A DNA stretch of 64,000 nucleotides from Muscardinus avellanarius. Lineage: Eukaryota; Chordata; Mammalia; Rodentia; Gliridae. The stretch is from contig OY726561.1 in NCBI GenBank assembly GCA_963383645.1, forward strand, positions 30,298,826 to 30,362,825. The letters run 5' to 3'. The notes below the pieces were generated by a model, which was not told the origin of the DNA, searched no databases, and saw only the letters and a program-made list of their open reading frames with translations. Below, one piece after another: positions 12,505 through 24,562 of this stretch (positions are counted from its first letter, which is position 1; every line of letters begins with the position of its first letter). Made by a program: the position numbers and the translations under genes.

Positions 12505-12770
12505 AAATTTCTTTTTTTATTGGTGCATTGTAGTCATACATCTTAATGAGGCACAAGATGGTAAGGGCATACATGCACACATCACTCATTTAGCCTTTCC
12601 CCCACTCCCACCCCAGTCCCTCTCTCCTCCTTTCTTCTCATGTTTGGCTTAGCGATTGACTTAGGGTCATAGGAAGAACTTTAGAACAAGAAGGAGAAAA
12701 CATAGATGAGCAAATTAGGCAACCTGAGGGGGATAGGAGGGAGGGAGAGGGAAATTCCCTAATGTTCCCC
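12505..12770 (-). mobile_element. LINE-1 3' end, with a locally inverted segment
   Basis: 12505-12660 is complemented L1 3' UTR ('tttttattggtgcattg', 'catgtttggcttagcgattgac'). From about 12663, 'gtcataggaagaactttag..agaaggagaaaacatagatgagcaaatta' is the same region in the sense direction, up to 'gagggaaattccctaatg'. The two halves face each other, as in a twin-primed, very short L1. Confidence 0.75.
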
Positions 12771-13079
12771 CTCTTTTCCAATCTTGATCTTCTTCCTTTC
12801 TACTGACCCCATTCCATCACTCTAAGGAGGACAGCTTCCATTTTGCAAGTAGTACTGATACCACAAACAGCATCTTCCCCTTTCAACACTGTTGCTCTTA
12901 ACTTAGATATCTACTTCTTGCCTTGCTTTTGTTGCTAAACCGTTCTCTGCGAAACCACTTTTACTTCCTCAAACTTTCTGGTACCTAGCTAAAACTATGA
13001 TGATGAAGGGAACATCAACTACTTATCACTGTATCTATTAGATAGTTTTGAACATCACTTTGAAGAGTTGTTATTTTGC

Positions 13080-13400
13080 TTAAAGGACTCTTTCTTTTAC
13101 CACATACTTTGGTGTTTTCCTCCCTTCTCTCTGGCCTTCTATTAATTTATCTTTAGGCTTCTTTCTCTGTTTAATGTCTATGTTTCCTGGTGCTCAGTTC
13201 TAGTCATTATTTCCTTTGTATGATTTATATCTCCTGAGAAATCTCATTTACTTGAATAGTTTCAATAATCTTTTCTTTGTGGATGACTCTCAAATTGATA
13301 TCTCTGGTCCATATCACTTCTCTGAGCTCCAGATCTATATGTCAAACTTCTACTTGCAATTTAATTTATTTCTCTGTCTCTCATGTACATTTTAAAATGA
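13080..13400 (+). repeat. L2 (LINE-2) fragment
   Basis: 'gtggatgactctcaaattgatatctctggtcc' and 'gagctccagatctatatg' match the conserved text of the L2 3' region. Ancient and diverged. Confidence 0.6.
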
Positions 13401-13539
13401 ACAAGTTATTTTTCCACATGCTCCAAAATTTTTTTTTCTGGCTTTGCAAAGAATTATAATCCATTCTTTGTCTTGGAAATTGCACCTTTTAACTTTTTCT
13501 AGACCTATATTGTTGAAGAAGTATTTGAAAATCCCAAAA

Positions 13540-13672
13540 AGTATAAAGAAAAGTAGAAAGAAAAGGTGTGAGGGAGAAAAAGGAGAATAAAAGAAGGATA
13601 AAGGGGAAAAAGAAGACATGGGAAAAGGAGAAAAGATAGATGAGGAAGGAAGCTAGAGAAGAAAAAAGACTC
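13540..13672. repeat. Polypurine tract
   Basis: About 130 bases almost entirely A and G on the plus strand ('agaaaggaaaag'-type irregular steps). It is not a simple tandem repeat. Confidence 0.8.
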
Positions 13673-13679
13673 ATAGCCC

Positions 13680-14920
13680 TATGTTTTAAGGAAAATATCT
13701 GCGATAAAGTGCTTGTAAATATTGTTGTTTTTTATATATGTGTGGTATTAAAATACAAATAATATTCTATGGTTCTTTAATGTCTTAAAAATTTTATACA
13801 TGATCTTTATAGCTCAATATATAATGAGTATCACATATTCTTCTATAACAGATCTATATTTTATGATATAACATTATGTTTTATCATTTTACTATAACAT
13901 AGCTTAATAAATTTAATATTTATGCTGGCTGCAGTCTTTTTCTGCTTTAATAATTTTTATAGATATTTTTGTCCTTTGTAATAAATCTCCATGCACAGAA
14001 GCATAGGCATGTTAAATTATGAATTCATTTGAAACAAAGTCATGTAGAAATACTCAACGGTGTTCACATCCCTCAGTAGATCAGTAGAATCTCCAATTCC
14101 TCTATGTTTTCATTGTATTTAACAGAATAAGAAATGCCTTATTTGATCAGCCTCGTAGCTCTCCTTTCCTGCCTCTGATGCTTAATTGAGAATCATTCTG
14201 TGGGAGACTGTAGTGCATGTCCTCTGTAGGACCAGTTTTAGCATCAGAGAAAGATACACTATTTTACAGACATTTTCTTTGGAAGAGGTCCTAGCATATG
14301 ATTTGGGTTAATTACTGTCATCATCCTTCAAACCCTTGGCATAGCTTCTGTTTGGATAAGCAAATTTAGCATTGGTGTCAAGCCAGAAAATTAATTCTTA
14401 ATGTAGCTGGACATAAAATGCTATGAAATCCAACTGTTAAAAGGGAATTAAAACTTCCTAATTAGACATAACTAACAAAGACAAATAATTTATTGCACTC
14501 TATATAGAAGGAATTGATTCTCCAAACTAAAATGTTATCTGTTCTTTTTCCACAAAACATCTCCACTAGTAGTTCTTACTACTTTCTTATAAATAATAGA
14601 TTTTGCATCCCTAAAAAGAGCAATTTGTGTTGAAAAAGAAGTTTTAAAGATTTGTCTCATTCTTTCATGAACCATCAGGAAAACTGGCACAATATCCAAT
14701 TATGTATTTCTGTGGAAAAGATACAAAACTAACATCGCAAAACCTCTATTCCTTATCTGAGTTCACAATTGCGAAGTATAGGATATATATGTGAGAACTA
14801 AAATGACCAAGAATAGGCAGAGAAGCCAGAGGGGACAGGATAAATACTGAGTTGTTATCCCAATTTATTTTATCCAGGAAAAATCATACTACAAATTTCA
14901 TAATTAAAATGCACCATATA
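13680..14920. other. AT-rich stretch, nothing recognised
   Basis: Neither strand gave a repeat family or coding signal. Confidence 0.45.
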
Positions 14921-14924
14921 GTGA

Positions 14925-15115
14925 GGCATGGTGGTACATGCCTGTAATCCCAGTATTTGGGAGGCTGAGAGAAGAGTATTACAGGTTTGAGGACAGGCTC
15001 AGCAAGTAGTGAGACTTACATTAACCTAGTGAGACCCTGTTTTAAAATAAAAATAAAATAGGACTGGTGGTATAACTCAGAGGTAGAATGCCCATGGGTT
15101 CAATCCCCACACCAA
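14925..15115 (+). repeat. SINE, B1-dID-like copy
   Basis: From 'gtgaggcatggtggtacatgcc' to 'ggttcaatccccacacc'. The phrase 'gcaccatat' flanks both sides (near 14911 and 15116), a likely target duplication. Confidence 0.88.
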
Positions 15116-15124
15116 ATGCACCAT

Positions 15125-16258
15125 ATAAATTTAGACAGAAAAAGAAAAAAACTGTACAATAAAGTTAGATATTTAAGTCCTGATTAGAAAACTAAACCAA
15201 AGTAGTTGAACTAACTCAATCTTTAATGTTAAAGAGATTAATTTTTGAAAATTAGCCTATCAACCCTTTTCCACTTAATAGGTAGTCAGCCAGATTCCCC
15301 ATGAATCCTTCCATGTGGAAGACTTATTTTTTTCAATACATCCCACTGTTCAGATGTTGTAACTGTTGACATTTTCCTGCCTGCTTGTGCCTTTCAACCC
15401 CTAGTTCATCTTAATTATGCACAACTGAAAATAATTGACTAATTCTAGGAAAGAGAAAATTAGGTTGAAAAGTCAGGGAAACTTTATACATGTAATTTTT
15501 ATCTTCCTAAAGAGTAAAGCAGGTTTAAAAAAATAAAAGGGAGAATAGAAAGTAACACAGAAAGCAATAGACTAGGGAGCTAAATAATAAAAAGGAGATT
15601 TCTTAAACAGAAAAAAAATTTACTTGTTTGAAATTTCTTGGTTGAAAACATAAGAAGAGATCAAGCAAGAGAAAACTCATCATTAACTCATTATTGATTT
15701 TTCTATAAGATTTAGAAAAAAATATTTTTAATTAAAATCTTTAAAAAGTAAGTTTGACTCTGGGTGCTATTTAGAACAAGATATATTGGAACCGATGTAA
15801 TATTTTTAATGTGTTCCTCATTGAAATAGATTTGGAAGTCAATTCCAAAAGGCTGACACCAGTTTGAGCCTCAGCAACTAAGAAATTCAAAGAAGCGCCC
15901 CCAACCTGTAAACAAATCACTATAGGAGTTGGTGTTCTTTTTTCAAGGAGAAAAAGGGGGAGGGTTTCCCATAAGCAGTTAAAGTAAACTTCAAGTGGTT
16001 AAATTTATATATTATTATTAACAATAATTTTACAATAAAGGGCAATTGATTTTTAGTACAGGAAAAGGGTAGGATTAAATTTACAACAATATTTATAAAT
16101 TTTAAGTTTCAAACTTTTATTAAATTTTTTACCGAGTGCATGGTAAGAGTATACTGTTGAGAAGTCTATAATTTAGAGACATGTATACACCCTAGAACAA
16201 AGCTTCCAAAGTCTCTTTAAATGTTTCTGCATTGACTTTTTTTGGATACCTTTAAAAA
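15125..16258. other. AT-rich stretch, nothing recognised
   Basis: No repeat or gene recognised. It includes a short G-rich patch near 15950. Confidence 0.45.
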
Positions 16259-16263
16259 TAATT

Positions 16264-16390
16264 CTCAGCTACTTAGTGAGGCCCTTTGCAACTCAGTGAA
16301 CCCTGTTTTAAAAATAGAAAGACTAACAATTAGGGCTGGGGCGGTAGCTCAGAAGTAGAATGCCACTGGGTTCCATCCCCAGTACCGCAA
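16264..16390 (+). repeat. SINE, 5'-truncated B1-dID-like copy
   Basis: Starts in mid-element at 'ctcagctacttagtgaggcc' and keeps the full ID-like half to 'ccccagtaccgc', followed by a (TAAA)n tail. Confidence 0.88.
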
Positions 16391-16626
16391 AATAAATAAA
16401 TAGATAAATAAATAAAGCAATTTAACAGTAAATTCAAAACAGTTTTATATCTGTCATTCTTACCTTATCAAATATTTGATGCCATTATAAAAAAAAAGCT
16501 TGGTCTACATTATCGCTTGTTTCTTTTTAAAATATTTCACATTATTTTGCAAATATAAGCACAGGTGAATGAAAAATGTTTAATCTTGGTTTTATCTCGA
16601 TAAATCAATACATTTGTATATATTTT

Positions 16627-16651
16627 ACATATATATATATATATATATATA
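16627..16651. repeat. (AT)n microsatellite
   Basis: Short pure AT run in AT-rich DNA. Confidence 0.9.
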
Positions 16652-16811
16652 CATACAAATATATGTATTAAAATTCTATACATTTTTCCCAAAGTACTCA
16701 AGATTAACAAATCTATAAACACATTATCTAGGAATAAGTGTGGTTTTATGCCCAGACAGACTTTTAAGTATCTTTACCATTCTTAGATTTAGAAACCTAT
16801 ATAGGTTATTT

Positions 16812-17000
16812 ATTTATTTATTTATTTTGATGGTACCGGGGTTCCTGGAAGCCCTTCTACCTCCGGGCTACACTCCCAGACCTATTTTATGTTTTTGAAA
16901 CTGGGTCTCTTATGCCAGCGCGGCTGGCTTGGAACCTGCGCGATCCTCCTGTCTCCGCCTCCCAAGCACGGGGATTACAAGCGTGAGCCACCAAACCCGG
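16812..17000 (-). repeat. SINE, young subfamily, with target duplication
   Basis: Complemented young-type copy. The perfect 15-bp duplication CTATATAGGTTATTT lies at 16797-16811 and 17001-17015. Confidence 0.95.
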
Positions 17001-17175
17001 CTATATAGGTTATTTTTAAAACTGAGTTTTTCATATGGAAAATAGAAATGATGGCAGTGTCCAGCTTAGAGATTTGCCACGAGAACTAAAGAAAATAATT
17101 CAAAGGATCAACATGGCATGCACTAAGTATATATTCATTTCCATCTTGTTGGCTATTCACAAAACAGTTGAATCT

Positions 17176-17368
17176 AGCCTGGAGTGCTGGTGCAAGCTTG
17201 TAACCCTAGTACTTGGGAGGCTGAGACAGGAGGATCTCAAGTTCAAGGACAACCTCAGAAATTTCGTGAGACTAAACAACCTAATGAGAACCTATTTTCA
17301 AATAAATAAAATTGGTCTGGGGGTATAACTTGGAGGTAGAATGCCTCTGGGTTCAACCCCCAGTACCA
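17176..17368 (+). repeat. SINE, B1-dID-like copy
   Basis: From 'agcctggagtgctggtgc' to 'ggttcaacccccagtacc', with a tail of CG then CA dinucleotides. Confidence 0.87.

Positions 17369-17370
<2 letters not shown>

Positions 17371-17415
<45 letters not shown>
17371..17415. repeat. (CG)4(CA)n microsatellite
   Basis: Alternating purine-pyrimidine tract at the SINE 3' end, the kind of sequence that can adopt Z-DNA. Confidence 0.93.
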
Positions 17416-17417
<2 letters not shown>

Positions 17418-17856
17418 TGCACACACACATGAGATGAATTATTATTGTTATATTAATAATGCAAAACCAAGTTCTAATCAATAAAATAATTTTACTTTTT
17501 GAAAAAGTAGCATGTACCATCGTATCATTTTTCAAAGAAAATGAACTAAACTAAAAATAACACATTGTGTTACATAAACCTCTTTAGAATATGGTTATTA
17601 GCTGATGATTAATATACATACTTACCACCAGCATAAATTTATAAAATACCTTTAAAAATGCTCATTGAAATTCATCCCAAAAAGAGCAATAAAAGCATCT
17701 TATCGTTTTCATATGAAATCTGACTATTTTGCTTAAACAAACAAAAAAGGTAACTGGAATTTTAGGCACATCGATATGCAGATTATTTTCCCGACCCTCG
17801 CTCCCAAGAAAATACAAATGGCATTCGATACCTTTTTCTGTCAAAAAGCATGGAAA

Positions 17857-18036
17857 ATAACTGGGTGTGGTGGCACGTGCTTGTAATCCCAGTACTTGGG
17901 AGGCTGAGACAGGAGGATTGCAGGTTTGCAGCCCACCTCAGCTACTTAGTGAGGCCCTGTTTCAAAATAAAGAATACAAAATAGGGCTGAGGATGTAGCT
18001 TGAAGGTAGAATGTCCCTAGGTTCTATCCCTAGTAC
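17857..18036 (+). repeat. SINE, B1-dID-like copy
   Basis: From 'aactgggtgtggtggcacgtgc' to 'ctatccctagtac', with a (CAA)n/(CCA)n tail. Confidence 0.9.
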
Positions 18037-18064
18037 AAACACCACCACCACCAACAACAACAAC

Positions 18065-19028
18065 AAAGCCCAAGGAAGTTATCACTCTTTAAAAGCTGCT
18101 TTCAGACATGAACATCAACAAACAGACAGGGTATCATCCACAAATTAAATGTCTACCCTGCTATAGACAGTTCAGGCCAGGTTTACATGGTGCTTCTAGT
18201 CCCCACTTATAGTCACACCCTGAATGCAGAACAGGAGAAAAATAACACCCAAGGAATAGTAACAAAATGCTCTCTTAGAACATGGGCAGATGACAAGTCA
18301 GGATGAACACTTCCTTTACCCATGATTGCCTATCGCTAACTCCATCTTTTTTTTTTTTTTTTTTTTTTTTTTAGTTCTTCTGACTTGAAAAAATTAACAG
18401 GTAAATTTGCTTTCCTTTAGCTGCTTATTCTCAAAAGAATACGCTATCAATTAAGGAGAAAAAGAATTTTCAAAGCTCTATTTCTGAGAAGTTATGCCAG
18501 TGGAATATGAGTCATGATTTTTGGCTGCCAACTTATACAGAAACTAGTGATCATTTTTAAATTGACACATGGGAAACTGAGAATAATAGCTAAATTACCA
18601 AAGCAGTAACCAACATGTCTTATTTTCTCTTGTAGAAAGATTAGTATAAGTCTTGTTGGCAAAAGCACAGATCTAAGAAGACACAGTGAGGAGTATACAT
18701 CACTATGTGAGAATTAAAGTTGATGTGTACAGCGATGTATGGAGAGTTATGGGGTCAGGCCCAATTTACTTGATTCATTTTACATTGAGTGTTTACAGAA
18801 CCTTATTTTAAAGCACTCAGTGAAGCACAGAACATATCGAGAGACCTATAATTGTAAAATGACAATGCTTTTTTGCATTTCTCTTTCTTCTCTGCAAACA
18901 TCTCTTTAATATGATTATATTCAAGGTGCTATGCTAAAACTTTCATGAGTCAAAAATAAATGAAGCAGAGACTCCATTTTGAGGGTGACAGTGTAATGAA
19001 GGAGAGAGGCATGCAAGAGTAAATATCA
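18065..19028. other. Mostly unrecognised intergenic DNA
   Basis: Contains a T26 run at about 18347-18372. Nothing else could be named. Confidence 0.45.
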
Positions 19029-19031
19029 GAG

Positions 19032-19222
19032 CCGGGTGTGGTGGCGCACGCTTATAATCCCAGCATTTGGGAGTCTGAGATAGGAGGATCATGGTTCACA
19101 ACCTCTGCTATTTAATGAGGCCCTTTGCAACTCAGTGAGACCCTGCTTCAAAATACAGAATAAAAAATAATGCTGGGGATGAAGCTCGGAGGTAGAAGAC
19201 CAGGTTCCATCCCCAGTACTGC
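19032..19222 (+). repeat. SINE, B1-dID-like copy
   Basis: From 'gccgggtgtggtggcgcacgc' to 'ccatccccagtactgc', little diverged from the family text. Confidence 0.92.
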
Positions 19223-19698
19223 AAAAAAAGAAAGCATATATCAAGCTAGGTGATATACCTGTGTGTGATGGTGCACTTTTTAAATACATGATTATGATAG
19301 TCCTGAACTCATAAGTTGATGGGGAACATTCAATTAAGTGCATATAAAAATACTTAGAATAAATCCAACACAAGTATGGACATAGTTATCATTAGTTATC
19401 ACCCAGTCTCTCCTTTCTCCAGTTCATTCTCTCTTGTCTACATGTATTCTATAATTATATCTCTGTCTTAAGCAGAGATATATCTTAGATCTCCACATCA
19501 CCTATAAGCAGTAGCATCTTCTTTAGCATATGTCTAAGGTGTTAATTTAATATTCTGGTCTGAATTCCTTCTTTGACCACTCTCTCAATGGTGCTTTCCA
19601 GCGACTGGTTTCCCAATCAGAACTACCCACTGTTGCATACTCATCAAGAGGCTGGCTGCTCATTCTGCTTGGGATCCCACATTCTCCTTTTTAGATTT

Positions 19699-19862
19699 AA
19701 AGGGCCAGTAATCTCAGTACTTGGGGGGCTGACATGAGAGAATCACAGGTCAGAGGCCAGCCTCAGCAACTAGCAAGATTTTTTCCAAAATAAAAAAAAA
19801 ATAAAAATGGCTGGGGCTGTAGTTTGAAGGTAAAATGCCCTTTGTTTCAGCTTCTAGTACCA
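19699..19862 (+). repeat. SINE, B1-dID-like copy lacking its 5' start
   Basis: Begins 'taaagggccagtaatctcagtac' and ends 'tttcagcttctagtacc', with an A/C-rich tail. Confidence 0.8.
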
Positions 19863-19914
19863 AAACCCAAACCAAAACCAAACCAAGCCACCCCCCCCCA
19901 AAAAAAAAAAAACT

Positions 19915-20525
19915 ATAGAAGTCCTTTATAAAGCCACTTCTGGGTATTTATACAAAAGAATGGAAACAAAACTATTAAACAAATGCATTCATATCTATGT
20001 TCATACCTGCACATTTCACAATTGCCAGACAATGCAATCAGCCAAGATGTCCATCAACAGATAAATGGATTACAAAACTGTGAGATATATACACAATGAA
20101 ATTTTATGCAGCCATAAAGAAGAAAAATGTCATTTACACAAGGAAATGAATGGAACTGGAGAACAAAAAGGAAGAAATCAGATAGTTCCCCTAATATGCG
20201 GAAGCTGGGGAGAAAAAAGTTCCTAGGAGGAACTCTAGATGAAGAAGTAAAAACCATAAATGAGCAAATAAGGCCTAATTGGGGGTGAGGGGGGGAGGGA
20301 AGAGGGAAATTTCCTAATGTACTGATGTACATTCATAAACATATCAAAGTCAATCACTAAACCAACCACGAAAAGGAGGGAGAGGGGAGGGAATCGAGTA
20401 GGAACTAGTAAAGGGCTAAATGAGTGATGTGGCATGTATGTCTCTACCATCTTGGACCCCATTAAGGTATATAACTACAACGTACCAATAAAAATTTCAT
20501 AAAATATAAAATTTAAAATAAATAA
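19915..20525 (+). mobile_element. LINE-1 3' end (about 0.6 kb)
   Basis: Sense-strand L1: ORF2 end ('acttctgggtatttatac', 'gccaagatgtccatcaacag'), then the G-rich 3' UTR and terminal 'ctacaacgtaccaataaaaat', with an A-rich tail to 20525. 5'-truncated. Confidence 0.9.
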
Positions 20526-20704
20526 ATAAGTAAAAGGTAGCCATTCCTTCCAGTGTCTCAAGAGAAGTAATGTGTTCCTTGCCTTCCTGTCCTGCAGTAA
20601 TTTGTTTATGCCTTCCATTGTCATGTCTGTCTCACCTGCTAGCCTAGGGGCCCTACTGTCTTCATTCTTTTATTTATTTTATTTATTTTTATTTATTATT
20701 TTTT

Positions 20705-20906
20705 TGCAGGTCTGGGGATGGAACTTAGGGGCATTTGACCTCTGAGCTACACCCCCTACCCTATTTTTTATTCTTTATTTTGAAACGGGGTCTCACTGAG
20801 TTGCAGAGGGCCTCATTAAGTAGCTGAGGCTGTCCGCGAACCATGATCCTCCAGGTCTCAGCCTCCCGGATGCTGGGATTACAAGCGTGCACCACCACAC
20901 CCGGCT
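20705..20906 (-). repeat. SINE, B1-dID-like copy
   Basis: Complemented dimer from 'tgcaggtctggggatggaac' to 'caccaccacacccggc'. The phrase 'tcttcat.cttttatt' occurs on both sides (20659, 20909), a likely target duplication. Confidence 0.9.
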
Positions 20907-21550
20907 TGTCTTCATCCTTTTATTCCCAACACTTCCTGTACTACACTAGATGATTTATCAATATTGATAAAGACAGTTGATAGAAATAACTGGCAGAGTT
21001 TCATTGGAATGCAAATGTCAAAAAGGCAAGGTGATAGCTCTTTTGTGCACCATTATGTTCCCCAAAGCAGAACAAGAACATTTCAGCAATTCATGACTGG
21101 TTGTGGTCCACGAAAGAATGTCAGATGAAAAGATCAGTAAAGTAGAGGAAAACTACATTCAGTGTCACTATTGATTCATAAACAGCTATAAACAGGTTTC
21201 CCCTTGAAATATCCAATCCCATGTTTGTTTTAAAGTATATCATCACACTGAGAGAAATCTAATGATAGAAAGTAGAAATTATAAATAGCGGCAGCATCAA
21301 GTTTCTACACTAAATCTGTATTTCCATTTGTGAATTTTTTCTTTTTTTAAATTCTCTCTTCTATAAGATATTTCATATTCTTAGTGATATTTTTAGCATA
21401 CTGTTCAGGATATATTGAAAAGTTTGAAGAATTATATTTCTGGGTGATTTCAGCTATGGCATCATTTTGCTCAGGGACAGTGAAGATGCCAGAAAATACA
21501 GGGGTTGGTAAAATAAGCCCATTTAATGTTATTGAAAAATTACATCTGCT
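20907..21550. other. Intergenic stretch, nothing recognised
   Basis: Opposing frames of 69-91 codons overlap at 21347-21622 but match no family seen. Confidence 0.45.
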
Positions 21551-21551
21551 A

Positions 21552-21741
21552 GCCAGGTGTGGCACACTTGTAATCCCGCCTTGGGGAGGCTGAGACCCGA
21601 GGATCTCCGCAGATAGCAGCATCTACTTAGAGAATTCATTCTCAACTCAGTGAAACCCTATCTCAAAAACAAAAAGACCAAAAAAATAGGGCTGGGGGTA
21701 TAGCTCAGAGGTAGAATGCTCCTGGATTCTGCACCCAGTAC
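21552..21741 (+). repeat. SINE, B1-dID-like copy
   Basis: From 'agccaggtgtggcacacttg' to 'ttctgcacccagtac'. 'aaaaattacatctg' precedes it and recurs after the A-rich tail near 21783, a target duplication. Confidence 0.9.
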
Positions 21742-22401
21742 AACAACAACAAAAAAAAAAAAAAGAAGAAAAGAAAAATGAAAAAATTACATCTGTTAAG
21801 TAGCAGAGTATGAATGAATGAGTCCAGATACAAGGCAAATTTTAGCTCGTACTAGATTTTATATATTTCTAGTTCCAATAATTTTGTTAAATGTGTATTT
21901 TATTGCCCAACTTATAAAATAGGCGCGAACCATGCCTTTACAGAAATTTAAAGTACTCAGTACAAATTCCTTACTCATCTCCATAGCACGTATGGATTGT
22001 AGGCAGAGAGCACTTGCTTTCCAACTTGTTTAATGAAGATTTTAGTCATGGGTTGGGGATAACCTTTAGGGGTTCATACTTCTGCTCACAATATGTTTTT
22101 TTTCCTTTAAAATATTGAGCAGCATAGTGACTACTCATTAATAAACATAAATAAAATGGAACAAAGAGTGAGATGATTGGGAAGTACATCCCTTGTAAGC
22201 AGAAATGAGCCAATGTGAATAGGCCCATTAGCAAAAATATCATCTCAGAGCCTCTACAGAATCGGGACTTAGTGTTCGGATGCTCCTTTGTGTTCTGGTC
22301 TTGATTTTGTGCAAGAAGCTACTGAAAAGCAAAAACAGAACAAATCATTTACTCTTTAAGAGAAAGTGAACATAATTGTGTCAGCAATTAAAACAAAAAT
22401 G

Positions 22402-22598
22402 GTAGCCAGGCGTGGTGGCGCACGCTTGTAATCCCAGCATTTGGGAGGCTGAGACTGGAGGATCTTGCTTCGCGGACAGCCTCAGCTACTTAGTGAGGCC
22501 CTCCGCAACTCAGTGAGACCCTGTTTCAAAATAAAAAATAAAAAATAGGGCAGGAGGTGTAGGTCGGAGATCAAATGTCCCTGGGTTCCATCCCCATA
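22402..22598 (+). repeat. SINE, B1-dID-like copy
   Basis: From 'agccaggcgtggtggcgcacg' to 'ccatccccatatcc', with a short CA tail. 'aaaaatggt' before and after the element suggests a target duplication. Confidence 0.92.
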
Positions 22599-22878
22599 TC
22601 CACACACACACACAAAAAAAAATGGTGATGATTTAACTGGTGGATTTTTATCCCTTCCTGTGGAAAGTAAGAACAGAATTTTTTAATGTTTGGTAGATAG
22701 ATGATTATAAATAATTTTGGTCCTTAATACTGTAATTTCTTCATAGGAATTCCATAATAGTTAAAGAAAAAGTCGAGTCTTACAGACCTTCAGATCCTCA
22801 GTAAGAACACTATTAACATTTTATTAGCATAGCTGAATGTTACTTTTTTCTGCATATTATAAATTATATTTTTCTTAC

Positions 22879-23055
22879 TCTTTCTCCAATCTCAGTTTGA
22901 TCTTCATTGGGTAACTGCTCCAAATCAGAAAGGAGAGCATAGGCTTCCAATGCTTGCTCATAAAACTGCTTCTGCATGATAGAGCCAAAGAGAATGTTTT
23001 CTTGCAAAATATAATTCTGAATCCAGGCCTACTGGGAAACATATGCCACAGCACC
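22879..23055 (-). pseudogene. ABCC pseudogene exon: NBD1 Q-loop region
   Basis: A 177-nt, phase-0 exon with intact splice sites: a long pyrimidine tract and CTTCAG before it, and GTAAGA after it. It reads GAVAYVSQ*AWIQN, then [20 protein letters not shown] and DQTEIGE, a close match to the VAYVPQQAWIQN..QENILFG..EACALLPDLE block of MRP transporters. The Q-loop glutamine codon after VSQ is TAG (23029-23031), a likely CAG-to-TAG change that ends translation. Confidence 0.9.
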
Positions 23056-23138
23056 CTGAAGAAAAAAAAAAAAACAGGAATGTTCTTAATAGGGGAAAAG
23101 GAGAAGTTGCATGCACCACATTAAAATAATACATATAA

Positions 23139-23325
23139 ACCAGGCGTGGTGGCGCACGCTTGTAATCCTTGTGCTTGGGAGGCGGAGACAGGAGGATCAC
23201 GCAGGTTTGAAGCCAGCCGTGCTGGCTTAAGAGACCCTGTTTCCAAATAAAAATATAAAATAGGTCTGGGAGTGTAGCCCTGAGGTCGAGGTAGAAGGGC
23301 TTCCAGGAACCCCAGTACCACCAAA
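23139..23325 (+). repeat. SINE, young subfamily
   Basis: From 'accaggcgtggtggcgcacgc' to 'ccccagtaccacc', with a 6-bp internal duplication 'gaggtcgaggtag'. The tail is AT-rich and merges into the TA array. Confidence 0.93.
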
Positions 23326-23326
23326 A

Positions 23327-23332
<6 letters not shown>

Positions 23333-23376
<44 letters not shown>

Positions 23377-23384
23377 CATTGTGT

Positions 23385-23425
<41 letters not shown>
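23333..23425. repeat. (TA)n and (TG)n compound microsatellite
   Basis: Pure TA to 23374, then 'ttccattgtgtgg' and a TG run to 23425. It lies at the 3' tail of the SINE. Confidence 0.95.
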
Positions 23426-23604
23426 TCTAGGTTTTGCATACATGTTTTTATCTAGGCCATTTCCTTATATATAAATATATAGATCATGGAATCATATGTA
23501 TGTATACACATGTTTATTAGCATTCCCTTCAAATGAGTTTTTTTTTTTATTACTTTCACTATAGTTTCAAAGTTATCTGTTTCTGGTAGGATTCTCTGGA
23601 ATAG

Positions 23605-24005
23605 ATGATGAGAGTACTAGTTTTCTATGGCCACCATAACGAGGTACAACCAACTATGTGGCTGAAACAATAGAAATTCATTTTCTCACAATTTTGGATG
23701 CTAAAAACTTAAATTGGAAATGTCAGCATGTTGGTTCCTTCAGACCTCTCTCCTTGGGCTGCAGGTGGCTGCTTCCTACCTGAGCTTTACATGGTATGAT
23801 TTTGTGTATCCGCAATCTAATGTCCTCCTCTCTTTAGGATTCCAGTCGTAATGGATTAGGATCCACCTAAATGAGATTATCTTTAATCTACTCAACTTTT
23901 CAAGAACCTATCTTCAAATACAGTTACATTTGGAATTACTGGGAATCAAAACTTCAACATATGAATTTTGGGAGAACACAGTTTGCTTTATAGCACCAAG
24001 GCACA
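23605..24005. repeat. Ancient interspersed repeat, family uncertain
   Basis: 'agttttctatggccaccataacgaggtac', 'gtggctgaaacaatagaaattcattttctcac' and 'tacatttggaattactgggaatcaaaacttcaacatatg' match a common old mammalian repeat opening with 'ctattgctgctgtaacaaattacca'. I cannot name it securely. Confidence 0.5.
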
Positions 24006-24299
24006 GTTTAGGGTACACATTGTATATTGGGGAACCACCCACTTTGGAAGGAAAGGAAGAAGGAAAGTTAGGCAGAGAGTAAAGTCATATTGCAATGTAG
24101 ACATCAGATGTAACATGTAAGGCTGAACAAGAGTGGGAACCTGGGCTAGGCTACTCCCTGCAGCCAGGGCACGGGTCCATGTCTTGGAAATTGGTCATTG
24201 CTCCTGAATTCATGTTTTTTAGAAATTATTTATGGTTTGAAATTATTCCTAAACATATAACAGTCTGCTGCATAAAATAGCCTCTTAACAGCCCCCCAC

Positions 24300-24311
24300 T
24301 CTTTCTCTCTC

Positions 24312-24381
<70 letters not shown>
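24300..24381. repeat. (TC)n microsatellite
   Basis: About 80 bases of TC, joined at the right to the complemented 3' end of a SINE. Confidence 0.97.
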
Positions 24382-24382
<1 letters not shown>

Positions 24383-24385
<3 letters not shown>

Positions 24386-24562
24386 GTGCTGGGGGTTGAA
24401 CCAAGGGACATTATATTTCTAAGCTATACCCTCAGCCCTATTTTATTTCTTGTTTGGAAATAAGGTCCCACTAAGTTGCTTAGGCTATTTTTGAACCTGT
24501 GATTCTCCTATCTCAGCCTCCCAAGGCACTGGGATTACAGGCATGTACCACCATGCCCAGGC
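24383..24562 (-). repeat. SINE, B1-dID-like copy
   Basis: Complemented dimer from 'gtggtgctgggggttgaacc' to 'ccaccatgcccaggc'. Confidence 0.88.

Noticed and set aside
22046..22243. Hydrophobic minus-strand frame considered as an ABCC TMD2 exon
   Set aside because: No ABCC-specific motif. It lies too close after the Q-loop exon, before the signature exon expected next.
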